Below the pieces are notes generated by a model. The model searched no databases and was not told the DNA's origin. It saw nothing but the letters and a program-made list of their open reading frames with translations. Made by a program: the position numbers and the translations under genes. Below, one piece after another: positions 1 to 4,864 of a stretch of 7,639 bases of DNA. The first letter of the stretch is position 1. Every line of letters starts with the position of its first letter. The stretch is from Candidatus Pacearchaeota archaeon RBG_13_36_9 (GTDB lineage Archaea; Nanobdellota; Nanobdellia; Pacearchaeales; GW2011-AR1): contig MFWN01000082.1 of the NCBI GenBank assembly GCA_001786395.1, positions 6,546-14,184 of the forward strand, in the 5' to 3' direction.

Positions 1-50
1 TAATTTGCAGTTTACGACTAATTACAGGCGACTTACAACTTACATTGTAT
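1..50. repeat. Degenerate short direct repeats in intergenic DNA
   Basis: This AT-rich stretch is built around recurring TTAC cores at about positions 12, 22, 33 and 40. It includes one perfect tandem pair of the 7-mer ACTTACA at 31-44. No reading frame of useful length or conserved RNA was recognised. It may be decayed simple repeat or the edge of a longer intergenic repeat continuing outside the window. Confidence is low because the units are short and diverged. Confidence 0.3.
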
Positions 51-101
51 AAAGCCAAAAGAGTCTATAATTACCAGAGAGAACTCTAACAATCATAATG
101 C

Positions 102-130
102 AAGCCTAAAGATTTATCTTTTCAAGGCTT
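102..130 (-). terminator. Bulged hairpin downstream of the FG-GAP gene
   Basis: Positions 102-107 pair with 125-130 (6 bp, AAGCCT/AGGCTT) and 108-112 pair with 117-121 (5 bp). A 3-nt bulge lies at 122-124 and a TTTA loop at 113-116. It begins 24 nt after the stop codon of the FG-GAP gene, so it could mark or protect the 3' end of that minus-strand transcript. No T-run follows it on the minus strand, and archaeal terminators normally need only a T-tract. A terminator role is therefore an inference; the hairpin itself is seen directly. Confidence 0.35.
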
Positions 131-153
131 ATTTGGTTCTTCAGTAAGATAAA

Positions 154-378
154 CTAGCTTTTCTCCTGTGGACTATAAGTTCCATCCCCATTATTCAATA
201 GGACATAAATTTTACACGGAGAAAATTCACGATGATATGCTACTACGATGTCTTGTCTTCCATCTCCGTTCATGTCTCCTATTGCCAATACAATATGCTT
301 AACAACTCCAGATGTTTCGGGAAAAGAAGCAACCGATTGTTCTTCTCGTACTATGAGTTCCTTTAACGCGTCTCCCAT
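154..378 (-). CDS. Small FG-GAP/VCBS-repeat protein (single repeat, possibly a gene remnant)
   Basis: This is a 74-aa protein with one FG-GAP/VCBS-type repeat. Residues 30-62 run from an Ile/Val strand into DMNGDGRQD (35-43), the usual DxNxDGxxD calcium-binding loop, followed by IVVAY and the closing LLNNGDGTYS (60-69). Complete proteins of this class are secreted and have several repeats forming a propeller. Here there is one repeat, no signal peptide and no membrane span, so it may be a truncated remnant, a small calcium-binding partner, or a chance survivor of a larger gene. Against simple decay, the start has a near-perfect Shine-Dalgarno GGAGGT and overlaps the end of the MFS gene by 16 nt, which suggests coupled translation. 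Reading past the TAG stop adds only about 15 residues with no repeat features. The fold assignment is good; the function is unknown. Confidence 0.6.
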   Translation of the reverse strand: MGDALKELIVREEQSVASFPETSGVVKHIVLAIGDMNGDGRQDIVVAYHREFSPCKIYVLLNNGDGTYSPQEKS

Positions 379-947
379 TTCGACCTCCTTTCACTTATCT
401 TTAACATAAAACTGGTTGCTATTATGCAAATAGCTGCAATAATATATGCCATTATCTTAAAACTAAATTTTTCTGCGAGCATGCCTCCTGAAAAAATAGC
501 AATTGCTTCTACTATCCCGAGGATAGCATAATATTTTCCGTATGCTGAACCTCTGTTATCTTTTCTTGTTTCATCACCTAGAAAAGCCTCTTCTGAAATT
601 TCAAATAAAGCAACAATAAACCCGCTTAATATTTGAACTAGACATAGCTGCCATAGCAAGTCAATCAAAGTATAAAGTAAAACTATTAATGCAGAAGCAT
701 AACCCCCAATTATAAGAAGGGGCTTTCTTCCTATCCTATCAGAATATTTTCCAAAAATTAAGTAAGTAAGCGCTCCGGATAATGCAATAAGCCCTAAGGC
801 AAAGCCAAAATTTTCTATACCACCCCCCATTTCATTTATGAATATTAAATAACCTGGCCCAAATAATCCTACTGCATAAGAAAATAAGATATTAGAAAAG
901 GTAAATACATTCAAGTTTTTCTTCCTTGTTTGTTCTGTGTATTTCAT
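363..947 (-). CDS. Half-length MFS transporter (six membrane spans)
   Basis: This 194-aa integral membrane protein matches the N-terminal half of the major facilitator superfamily. Six spans can be drawn at about residues 13-38, 45-65, 76-95, 97-118, 138-157 and 163-183. The MFS motif A sits between spans 2 and 3 as GKYSDRIGRK (66-75), and the acidic GDETRKDNRGSAYG loop (124-137) precedes span 5. Usual MFS proteins have 12 spans in about 400 residues. Here the reading frame ends with a basic tail (KISERRSKWETR) right after span 6, and the following gene is not the missing half. It may work as a homodimer, be a truncated gene, or be a domain partner; the substrate cannot be told. The ATG at 947 is favoured because a TATA box lies 22-28 nt upstream, which implies a leaderless or nearly leaderless mRNA. 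It heads a two-gene unit with the FG-GAP gene. Confidence 0.8.
   Translation of the reverse strand: MKYTEQTRKKNLNVFTFSNILFSYAVGLFGPGYLIFINEMGGGIENFGFALGLIALSGALTYLIFGKYSDRIGRKPLLIIGGYASALIVLLYTLIDLLWQLCLVQILSGFIVALFEISEEAFLGDETRKDNRGSAYGKYYAILGIVEAIAIFSGGMLAEKFSFKIMAYIIAAICIIATSFMLKISERRSKWETR
383..388 (-). promoter_or_regulatory. Strong Shine-Dalgarno of the FG-GAP gene
   Basis: On the minus strand the sequence reads AAAGGAGGTCGAAATG, with the GGAGGT core 4 nt before the ATG at 378. It lies inside the last codons of the MFS gene. It is the strongest ribosome binding site in the window and decides the start of the 74-aa gene. It also shows that this organism uses Shine-Dalgarno initiation for an operon-internal gene. 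Confidence 0.75.
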
Positions 948-994
948 AGTTATAAGTCGAAACGGTACTTATAAATCTTCCTACTTATAACTAT
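946..994 (-). promoter_or_regulatory. 12-bp inverted repeat around the MFS promoter (operator candidate)
   Basis: ATAGTTATAAGT at 946-957 is the exact reverse complement of ACTTATAACTAT at 983-994. The arms are separated by 25 nt and the centre is at 970, almost on the TATA box. A third, incomplete copy (ACTTATAAAT) lies at 967-976 and forms the TATA box region itself. A dimeric repressor bound here would cover TATA, the start site and the start codon. The repeat is seen directly; the operator role is inferred. Confidence 0.5.
969..975 (-). promoter_or_regulatory. TATA box of the MFS gene
   Basis: The minus strand reads GATTTATAAGTACC, with TTTATAA centred 25 nt upstream of the ATG at 947. 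Archaeal transcription usually starts about 22-27 nt after the TATA centre, so the transcript should begin at or beside the start codon. Confidence 0.55.
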
Positions 995-1048
995 TACAAA
1001 ATGGTTACATTTTTATTAATTTTTAAGGCAAGTTAAGATTGTTTGAAG

Positions 1049-1053
1049 AAAAA
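1049..1053 (-). terminator. Short T-tract after deoxyhypusine synthase
   Basis: Eight nucleotides past the stop codon of the deoxyhypusine synthase gene the minus strand reads GTATTTTTCTTC. A run of five T is a weak archaeal-type terminator. No hairpin accompanies it, so the call is tentative. Confidence 0.25.
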
Positions 1054-1061
1054 TACAGGCT

Positions 1062-1961
1062 TTAAACTTTATCTTTCAAGTATCCTAGAATCAATGGAAG
1101 TGCTATTGTAGCATCACAATTAACATCTACAAAACTTGCGTTTTTCTTCATTTTCCCCCACGATACTCCTTCTTTTAATGGCGCTCCGCTGGAGCCTCCA
1201 CCATCTGCATGGTCAGTGGTTATCTGTATTCCATAATCAGCTCCCTTTGAAAACTGCAGGCTCTGCTGAATGAAATTTTTTGGAGTTCCTCCTCCAATAT
1301 AAATAACGCCTCTTTTCTTAGCTGTCCAGGCAATGTCAATTATTTCTTTCATGTCATCATACGCGTCTATGTTTATTTTCTTTCCTCCGGCCAACCTACC
1401 CCAAACCATTAATCCAATGCCAGAATCAGCTATTGCAGGGCAGAATATCGGGATTTTTTTCTCATAGCACTTCCAGAGTATTCCTTTCCCGGATAATTCC
1501 CCTATTTTCCACAAAAATTCTCTAATGTTCCTGCACCCCTGGAATGCTTTCCAATTTTTCTCAAAAAAATCCTCTAATTTTTCGTATACCACATTTTTCA
1601 TGAAAACATTGTATATTCTATCAATCCCCTCCTTGTTCAGTCTCTCGTCATTTTCTTTTTCATTGCCTATAAAATGGCTCTCGCCAATTGCTTCTATTAA
1701 ATCATGAGTTAAATTAGCCCCTGTTGTAACAAACACCTCCGCTCTGTCCAATAAATCAAGTATAATTTCCTTCATGCCCCCCGGAACCATTGCCCCTGCA
1801 ACTCCCAAGAAGACCTTGCAGTCTTTGTCTTTCCACATCTTCTCCAAAATAACAGCTGCCTCGCTTATCTTCCTTGCTCCAAAGCCCATATCCCCCATGC
1901 TTTCCACTATCTCTCCTGCTTTCATTCCTTTCTTAATTTTAATGTGTTTTATAGGCATCAT
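1062..1961 (-). CDS. dys: Deoxyhypusine synthase
   Basis: This enzyme (NAD+-dependent) transfers the aminobutyl group of spermidine to one lysine of translation factor aIF5A, the first step of hypusine formation in the cytoplasm. The 299-aa protein carries the family blocks in order: GVAGAMVPGG (53-62), TTGANLTHD (79-87), CPAIADSGIG (174-183), GVIYIGGGTPKN (218-229), DHADGGGSSGA (250-260) and EGVSWGKM (264-271). Lys270 in the last block corresponds to the catalytic lysine that forms the enzyme intermediate (Lys329 in the human enzyme). Length is at the short end of the family. Two adjacent ATG codons open the frame at 1961 and 1958; either could be used, and there is no Shine-Dalgarno. A TATA box 36-43 nt upstream predicts a leader of roughly 13 nt. 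It is divergent from the membrane protein gene at 2036 and appears monocistronic. Its presence is one of the best signs that the source is archaeal. Confidence 0.95.
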   Translation of the reverse strand: MMPIKHIKIKKGMKAGEIVESMGDMGFGARKISEAAVILEKMWKDKDCKVFLGVAGAMVPGGMKEIILDLLDRAEVFVTTGANLTHDLIEAIGESHFIGNEKENDERLNKEGIDRIYNVFMKNVVYEKLEDFFEKNWKAFQGCRNIREFLWKIGELSGKGILWKCYEKKIPIFCPAIADSGIGLMVWGRLAGGKKINIDAYDDMKEIIDIAWTAKKRGVIYIGGGTPKNFIQQSLQFSKGADYGIQITTDHADGGGSSGAPLKEGVSWGKMKKNASFVDVNCDATIALPLILGYLKDKV

Positions 1962-1996
1962 TTTAAAATTAATTAATCCAAGATTATGTTTTAGAG

Positions 1997-2004
1997 TATA
2001 TAAA
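1997..2004. promoter_or_regulatory. Shared TATA box of a divergent gene pair
   Basis: TATATAAA on the plus strand (TTTATATA on the minus strand) sits near the middle of the 74-bp gap between deoxyhypusine synthase (start 1961, minus) and the membrane protein (start 2036, plus). Its centre is about 39 nt from the minus start and 35 nt from the plus start, allowing short leaders of roughly 13 and 9 nt. It may direct transcription both ways. No second clear box was seen for either gene. Confidence 0.5.
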
Positions 2005-2035
2005 TTTTTATTAAAGTAAAAACAGACTGATTTAT

Positions 2036-2353
2036 ATGACTATTATATCTTCAAAAGACATAATCCTAATTTCAATTGGCCTTGTAATATCTTTCATATT
2101 TGCATTTATTTTTTCAATAAAACAATTTGACCTTAATAACATTACCTCTGTATATCTAATATTGATTATAGCGCTGTTGTTGATAGGCATTACAGTTTGG
2201 GCTCTCCATAAAAGGATAGATGAGATAAAAGATGAGCTAGATAATCAAGCAACAGAACAAAAAAGACTAGGCGAAAAGCTTAAAATACATGAACAACTGA
2301 TAGATATGAAAGCTGAGATAAAAGAATTACAAAAGAAGGTGTTTAAAAAATGA
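2036..2353 (+). CDS. Two-span membrane protein with cytoplasmic coiled coil
   Basis: The family is not recognised. The 105-aa protein has two hydrophobic spans at about residues 9-28 and 38-57, joined by a short polar loop. A highly charged tail (58-105) follows, with Ile/Leu at heptad-like spacing (I61, I64, L68, L78, L82, L88, I89, I95, L98) that predicts a coiled coil. The basic residues after span 2 (HKR, 58-60) suggest that both ends face the cytoplasm, with the coiled coil as an oligomerisation or docking arm. It starts about 35 nt after the TATA box and has no Shine-Dalgarno. Its stop codon overlaps the ATG of a 35-aa membrane protein gene (ATGA), so the two are probably translated together and may act together. 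By eye the gene is more AT-rich than the enzyme genes around it, with many ATA codons. The function is unknown. Confidence 0.75.
   Translation: MTIISSKDIILISIGLVISFIFAFIFSIKQFDLNNITSVYLILIIALLLIGITVWALHKRIDEIKDELDNQATEQKRLGEKLKIHEQLIDMKAEIKELQKKVFKK
2337..2341 (+). promoter_or_regulatory. Shine-Dalgarno of the 35-aa microprotein
   Basis: AGGTG lies 8 nt before the ATG at 2350, inside the last codons of the upstream gene. Its complementarity to the 16S rRNA 3' end and its spacing support real initiation at the overlapping ATGA. Confidence 0.5.
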
Positions 2354-2457
2354 GTAGAAAAAATGACTCTGTTGATGTTGTATTGGATATTATAAAAATA
2401 GCAATAATCGCGATAATAGGTTTTATAATAATTAGAGCAATACTTTCTGCATTATAA
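2350..2457 (+). CDS. 35-aa single-span membrane microprotein
   Basis: This short frame codes for MSRKNDSVDVVLDIIKIAII and continues as a hydrophobic segment to a C-terminal Leu. The polar N-terminus (1-9) carries SRK, and residues about 10-33 form one isoleucine-rich membrane span with a single Lys (16) and a single Arg (29). Support for a real gene comes from the ATGA overlap with the upstream membrane protein gene, an AGGTG ribosome site at proper spacing, and a stop codon placed exactly against the stop of the convergent gene. It is likely co-translated with the two-span coiled-coil protein and could be a small partner subunit of it in the membrane. No family was recognised. At 35 codons the frame could still be chance, so proof needs conservation or expression data. 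Confidence 0.5.
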   Translation: MSRKNDSVDVVLDIIKIAIIAIIGFIIIRAILSAL

Positions 2458-2733
2458 TTTACTCGTTAATTCATACTTTATTGTTCGTCCTTTTCTGTTT
2501 ACAATCCTTTTAAGGCAAGTTAAAAATCTTGGAAATCTTCCATTATATCCATAAACATAATATAAATAATAATTTTTTTCTCCACCCCTTCCCTTAAAAT
2601 CAAAAAAAGCTCCTCTTCTATCTACAACTAAGGTTTCTTCCTCATGCAGCATTTCTTCTATCTTATCAACAACTTTTGCTTTATGAGTGAAAGTTGCTAA
2701 AGGAATAAGTGTTATTCCTTGATATTCAACCAT
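2452..2733 (-). CDS. Unrecognised 93-aa basic protein, last gene of the disA unit
   Basis: No family is recognised. The 93-aa protein has no membrane span or signal peptide. Its first part (1-38) holds an amphipathic, acidic helix (KVVDKIEEMLHEEE, 20-33). Residues 39-93 are strongly basic (14 Lys/Arg against 3 Asp/Glu) and include a short aromatic-rich strand, YYLYYVYGYNGRFPRF (55-70). There is one cysteine (C73). A basic, aromatic surface fits nucleic acid or nucleotide binding, but that is only inference. The ATG follows the TAA of the DHH phosphoesterase gene by 1 nt, so the two are surely co-transcribed and perhaps functionally linked. No close Shine-Dalgarno is seen. At its 3' end it overlaps the convergent 35-aa microprotein gene by 6 nt. 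Confidence 0.7.
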   Translation of the reverse strand: MVEYQGITLIPLATFTHKAKVVDKIEEMLHEEETLVVDRRGAFFDFKGRGGEKNYYLYYVYGYNGRFPRFLTCLKRIVNRKGRTIKYELTSKL

Positions 2734-2734
2734 T

Positions 2735-3769
2735 TTAACTGATCTGCCTCATCAGATTTTCCCTGAATTTTGGCAAATCCTCAACAGACACTTGCGCCCC
2801 TGTTGCATGCTCGTGCCCTCCTCCAGTCGCCCCCTCTAATCCTTTAATTGCATTTAGAGTTACTTCTCTGACATCTTTCTTCCATCTTAGGGAGATATTT
2901 GCCTTCGCCCCCTTGATGTAAGCCACCACTATCAGCTTGTCTGGAAAAAGGAAAAAAAGCTCATTTGCTATGTCTGCGCTTAAAGACAAATCACCCCCAT
3001 ACTGAAAATAAAGCATATTTCCCTTAACAAAACTTCTTGCCTTATCCACTAGCCTGGAGTATTTGCTGTTTACCTGGTTGAATCTCTGCAAAATAGGCTT
3101 TGCTTTTTCCTCATCAAGTAGCTCATAAGGCCCCTTGACAGTAGATAAAAATTTAAGCATTGCAACTACCTTGCTAGTCCGGTCTTTAAGCCCAAAGCCA
3201 AGAATCCTGGTAATCCTTCCTATCTCAGTTGTATAAAGCGCCTGGGTTGCTGTTTTTATATTCTCACCCCATAACTCAGGATAGGCTTTTGCAAAATCTT
3301 CAGCAAATTCTGGAAAAAAACCGTCTCCAATAGAACCGATGACTCCTATCCACATATCTTCTTTCTTCCCTGAAATCTTGTAACAAAGGTAAGAAACCGG
3401 CTCGCTGGTCTTGTCATTATGGTAAGGATTATAGTAATAAACAATTTCATCTTCAGGCTTAGGAACATTATGATGGTCTATCCAAACCAAAGGCAGATTC
3501 ATTTTTTTAACCTCATCCAAAAATCCAGAAGCTATAGCGGGCTTGTCCAAAACAAAAACATAATCCGGATTAAGTTCATACAACTTCCGGGCATAACTTG
3601 CATTAAGGTCTGGAAAACTCTTTATAGCGACGCCCTTCCCCCTCTCTAAATATCTCCTCAATAGTAAAAATGAAGCTAAGCCGTCTGCATCATTATCAAA
3701 AAAGAACAAAGGATTTTGAGCTTTTTCCAGGTGCTTCCTAATGTCTTTTACTTGCTTTTCAGTTAACAT
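2735..3769 (-). CDS. DHH/DHHA1 family phosphoesterase (RecJ-like; candidate c-di-AMP or oligonucleotide hydrolase)
   Basis: This cytoplasmic metal-dependent phosphodiesterase has 344 aa. The DHH domain covers about residues 1-160. Its metal ligands are motif I DNDADG (25-30), motif II Asp75 (VLDKP), motif III DHH (98-100) and motif IV Asp149 (GSIGDG). The DHHA1 substrate domain covers about 235-344 and ends with GGGHEHATGA (316-325). All key residues are intact. It lacks the OB-fold and extra domains of bacterial RecJ and the membrane and PAS domains of GdpP. Relatives hydrolyse c-di-AMP, pApA/nanoRNA or single-stranded DNA (archaeal RecJ/GAN). The position 30 nt downstream of a diadenylate cyclase favours c-di-AMP or pApA as substrate, but the exonuclease role remains possible. 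It is probably co-transcribed with disA. A weak TATA-like element overlapping the disA stop could add an internal start. The family is certain; the substrate is inferred. Confidence 0.9.
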   Translation of the reverse strand: MLTEKQVKDIRKHLEKAQNPLFFFDNDADGLASFLLLRRYLERGKGVAIKSFPDLNASYARKLYELNPDYVFVLDKPAIASGFLDEVKKMNLPLVWIDHHNVPKPEDEIVYYYNPYHNDKTSEPVSYLCYKISGKKEDMWIGVIGSIGDGFFPEFAEDFAKAYPELWGENIKTATQALYTTEIGRITRILGFGLKDRTSKVVAMLKFLSTVKGPYELLDEEKAKPILQRFNQVNSKYSRLVDKARSFVKGNMLYFQYGGDLSLSADIANELFFLFPDKLIVVAYIKGAKANISLRWKKDVREVTLNAIKGLEGATGGGHEHATGAQVSVEDLPKFRENLMRQIS

Positions 3770-3797
3770 TTAAAATGCAAGAAAAATGGATTTAAAA

Positions 3798-3805
3798 ATT
3801 TATAT
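3798..3805 (-). promoter_or_regulatory. Possible internal TATA box before the DHH gene
   Basis: ATATAAAT on the minus strand overlaps the disA stop codon. It is centred about 32 nt upstream of the DHH start at 3769, which would give a leader of about 6 nt. The gap has no Shine-Dalgarno, which makes a separate leaderless-type start plausible. The region is simply AT-rich, so confidence is low. Confidence 0.3.
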
Positions 3806-4840
3806 CTTTTTAGCCATCATTATCTGCTCTTTCAGGGAAGTTACTTCCTTGTTGAAAGTTTCAGTGTCTTCTCCAAGAACCTCCACCAAATCTTTTGGGC
3901 TGGCTTCTAATATATCGCTTAGATTCTTAAAATGCTCCACAAGCCTGTTTGTCTCTTTCTTGCCAAGATTCATCTTGCTAAGTATCCTATATCCCTTAGG
4001 CGCAATCTTAGTATCTGAAGAGGAAGAAAACAAAAGGTTTGCTATGTTCTCAGACTCTAATAAATCATCAAACCCAAATTCATCTAAAGTATCCTCTTTT
4101 GTCTCATAATCCTGAAGTATCAGGCTTTTCTCCCTGTCTATGTTTTTAAGCAATTCTCTGAGCCTCATTTTAATTACTCCGCCCTCTCTCCCTAACTCAA
4201 TTAAATATTTTTCCATAGTCTTGGCAGTCCTCATTATAATTTCTATTCTCTGCAGAACCGAGCAGACATCCCCCACAACCACTAATCCAGATATCTCCAG
4301 GAGATTTAAGTTAGAAAGAAGCTCGTTGAATATCTCTCTTTGCTTCTCAAGTATCTGAAGTGTTTCAACAGCCCTGCTTAAAACCTCATCAGTATCCTGG
4401 AGTATGTACCTTAAATGCCCGTTATAAACAGTTATTTTTTTCCTTCTTTCAGAAACTGTAATTACCAAAGTTCCGGCCTGCTTGGCAGTCCTCTCAGCTG
4501 CCTTATGCCTTGTTCCGGTCTCTTCTGTTTTTATTGATATATTAGGCACAAGCATAACATTTGCATTCATTATTTTCTTTAAGTCTTCAGAAACAATAAT
4601 AGCCCCGTCCATCTTAGCTAATTCCACAATTTTTTGCGAAGACAATAGCGTATCTATGCTAAATCCCCCCTCCATTATCTCGTTGACTTTATCAGAATAA
4701 ACAACAATCAAAGCTCCCATCTCTGCCCTTAAAATGTCATCTATGGCTGTCCTTAAAACAGTTCCAGGAGAAACCAGCTTTAACACATCTATCAAAGTTA
4801 TCTTTTCTTCCTCAACATTAGCAACATTTTTCTCTGCCAT
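3800..4840 (-). CDS. disA: DisA-type diadenylate cyclase (c-di-AMP synthase)
   Basis: This enzyme condenses two ATP to cyclic di-AMP and pyrophosphate. DisA is an octameric cytoplasmic protein that in bacteria monitors DNA junctions. The 346-aa protein has the full DisA architecture. The DAC domain (about 8-145) includes MDGAIIV (77-83) and ETGTRHKAAER (107-117). The helical DisA linker (about 150-280) includes LELGREGG-like IELGREGGVIKMRL. The C-terminal HhH region (281-346) opens with PKGYRILSK. The usual RHR motif reads RHK here. The final hairpin, normally GIG, reads LGED (322-325), so DNA binding may be altered. The ATG at 4840 is preferred over an in-frame TTG at 4846 because the TATA box centre lies 28 nt upstream, predicting an almost leaderless mRNA. 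Most characterised archaeal cyclases are DacZ, so a DisA-type enzyme suggests bacterial ancestry or transfer (inference). It leads a unit with the DHH phosphoesterase and the 93-aa protein. Confidence 0.93.
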   Translation of the reverse strand: MAEKNVANVEEEKITLIDVLKLVSPGTVLRTAIDDILRAEMGALIVVYSDKVNEIMEGGFSIDTLLSSQKIVELAKMDGAIIVSEDLKKIMNANVMLVPNISIKTEETGTRHKAAERTAKQAGTLVITVSERRKKITVYNGHLRYILQDTDEVLSRAVETLQILEKQREIFNELLSNLNLLEISGLVVVGDVCSVLQRIEIIMRTAKTMEKYLIELGREGGVIKMRLRELLKNIDREKSLILQDYETKEDTLDEFGFDDLLESENIANLLFSSSSDTKIAPKGYRILSKMNLGKKETNRLVEHFKNLSDILEASPKDLVEVLGEDTETFNKEVTSLKEQIMMAKKI

Positions 4841-4864
4841 ATACAAAAACCTAAAGAACGAAAA

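Noticed and set aside
31..44. ACTTACA tandem pair as part of a CRISPR array or attachment site
   Set aside because: The units are only 7 bp with no spacers of regular length, and no cas, integrase or tRNA gene is nearby.
154..947. MFS and FG-GAP genes as one frameshifted gene
   Set aside because: The FG-GAP protein does not resemble an MFS C-terminal half, and it has its own strong Shine-Dalgarno and ATG, so two genes is the simpler reading.
1525..2019. Plus-strand open frames opposite deoxyhypusine synthase (1525-1707, 1774-2019)
   Set aside because: The opposite strand carries every deoxyhypusine synthase motif, and the second frame also runs through the divergent promoter region.
3786..4700. 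Plus-strand open frames opposite disA (3786-4109, 4140-4358, 4482-4700)
   Set aside because: They are antisense shadows of a gene with clear DisA domains; their Ser/Leu/Ile-rich translations reflect the complement of the real codons.
4841..4846. Upstream TTG start for disA adding two residues
   Set aside because: The TATA box centre at 4868 predicts transcription starting at about 4842, so the TTG at 4846 would probably lie outside the mRNA. The ATG at 4840 fits better.
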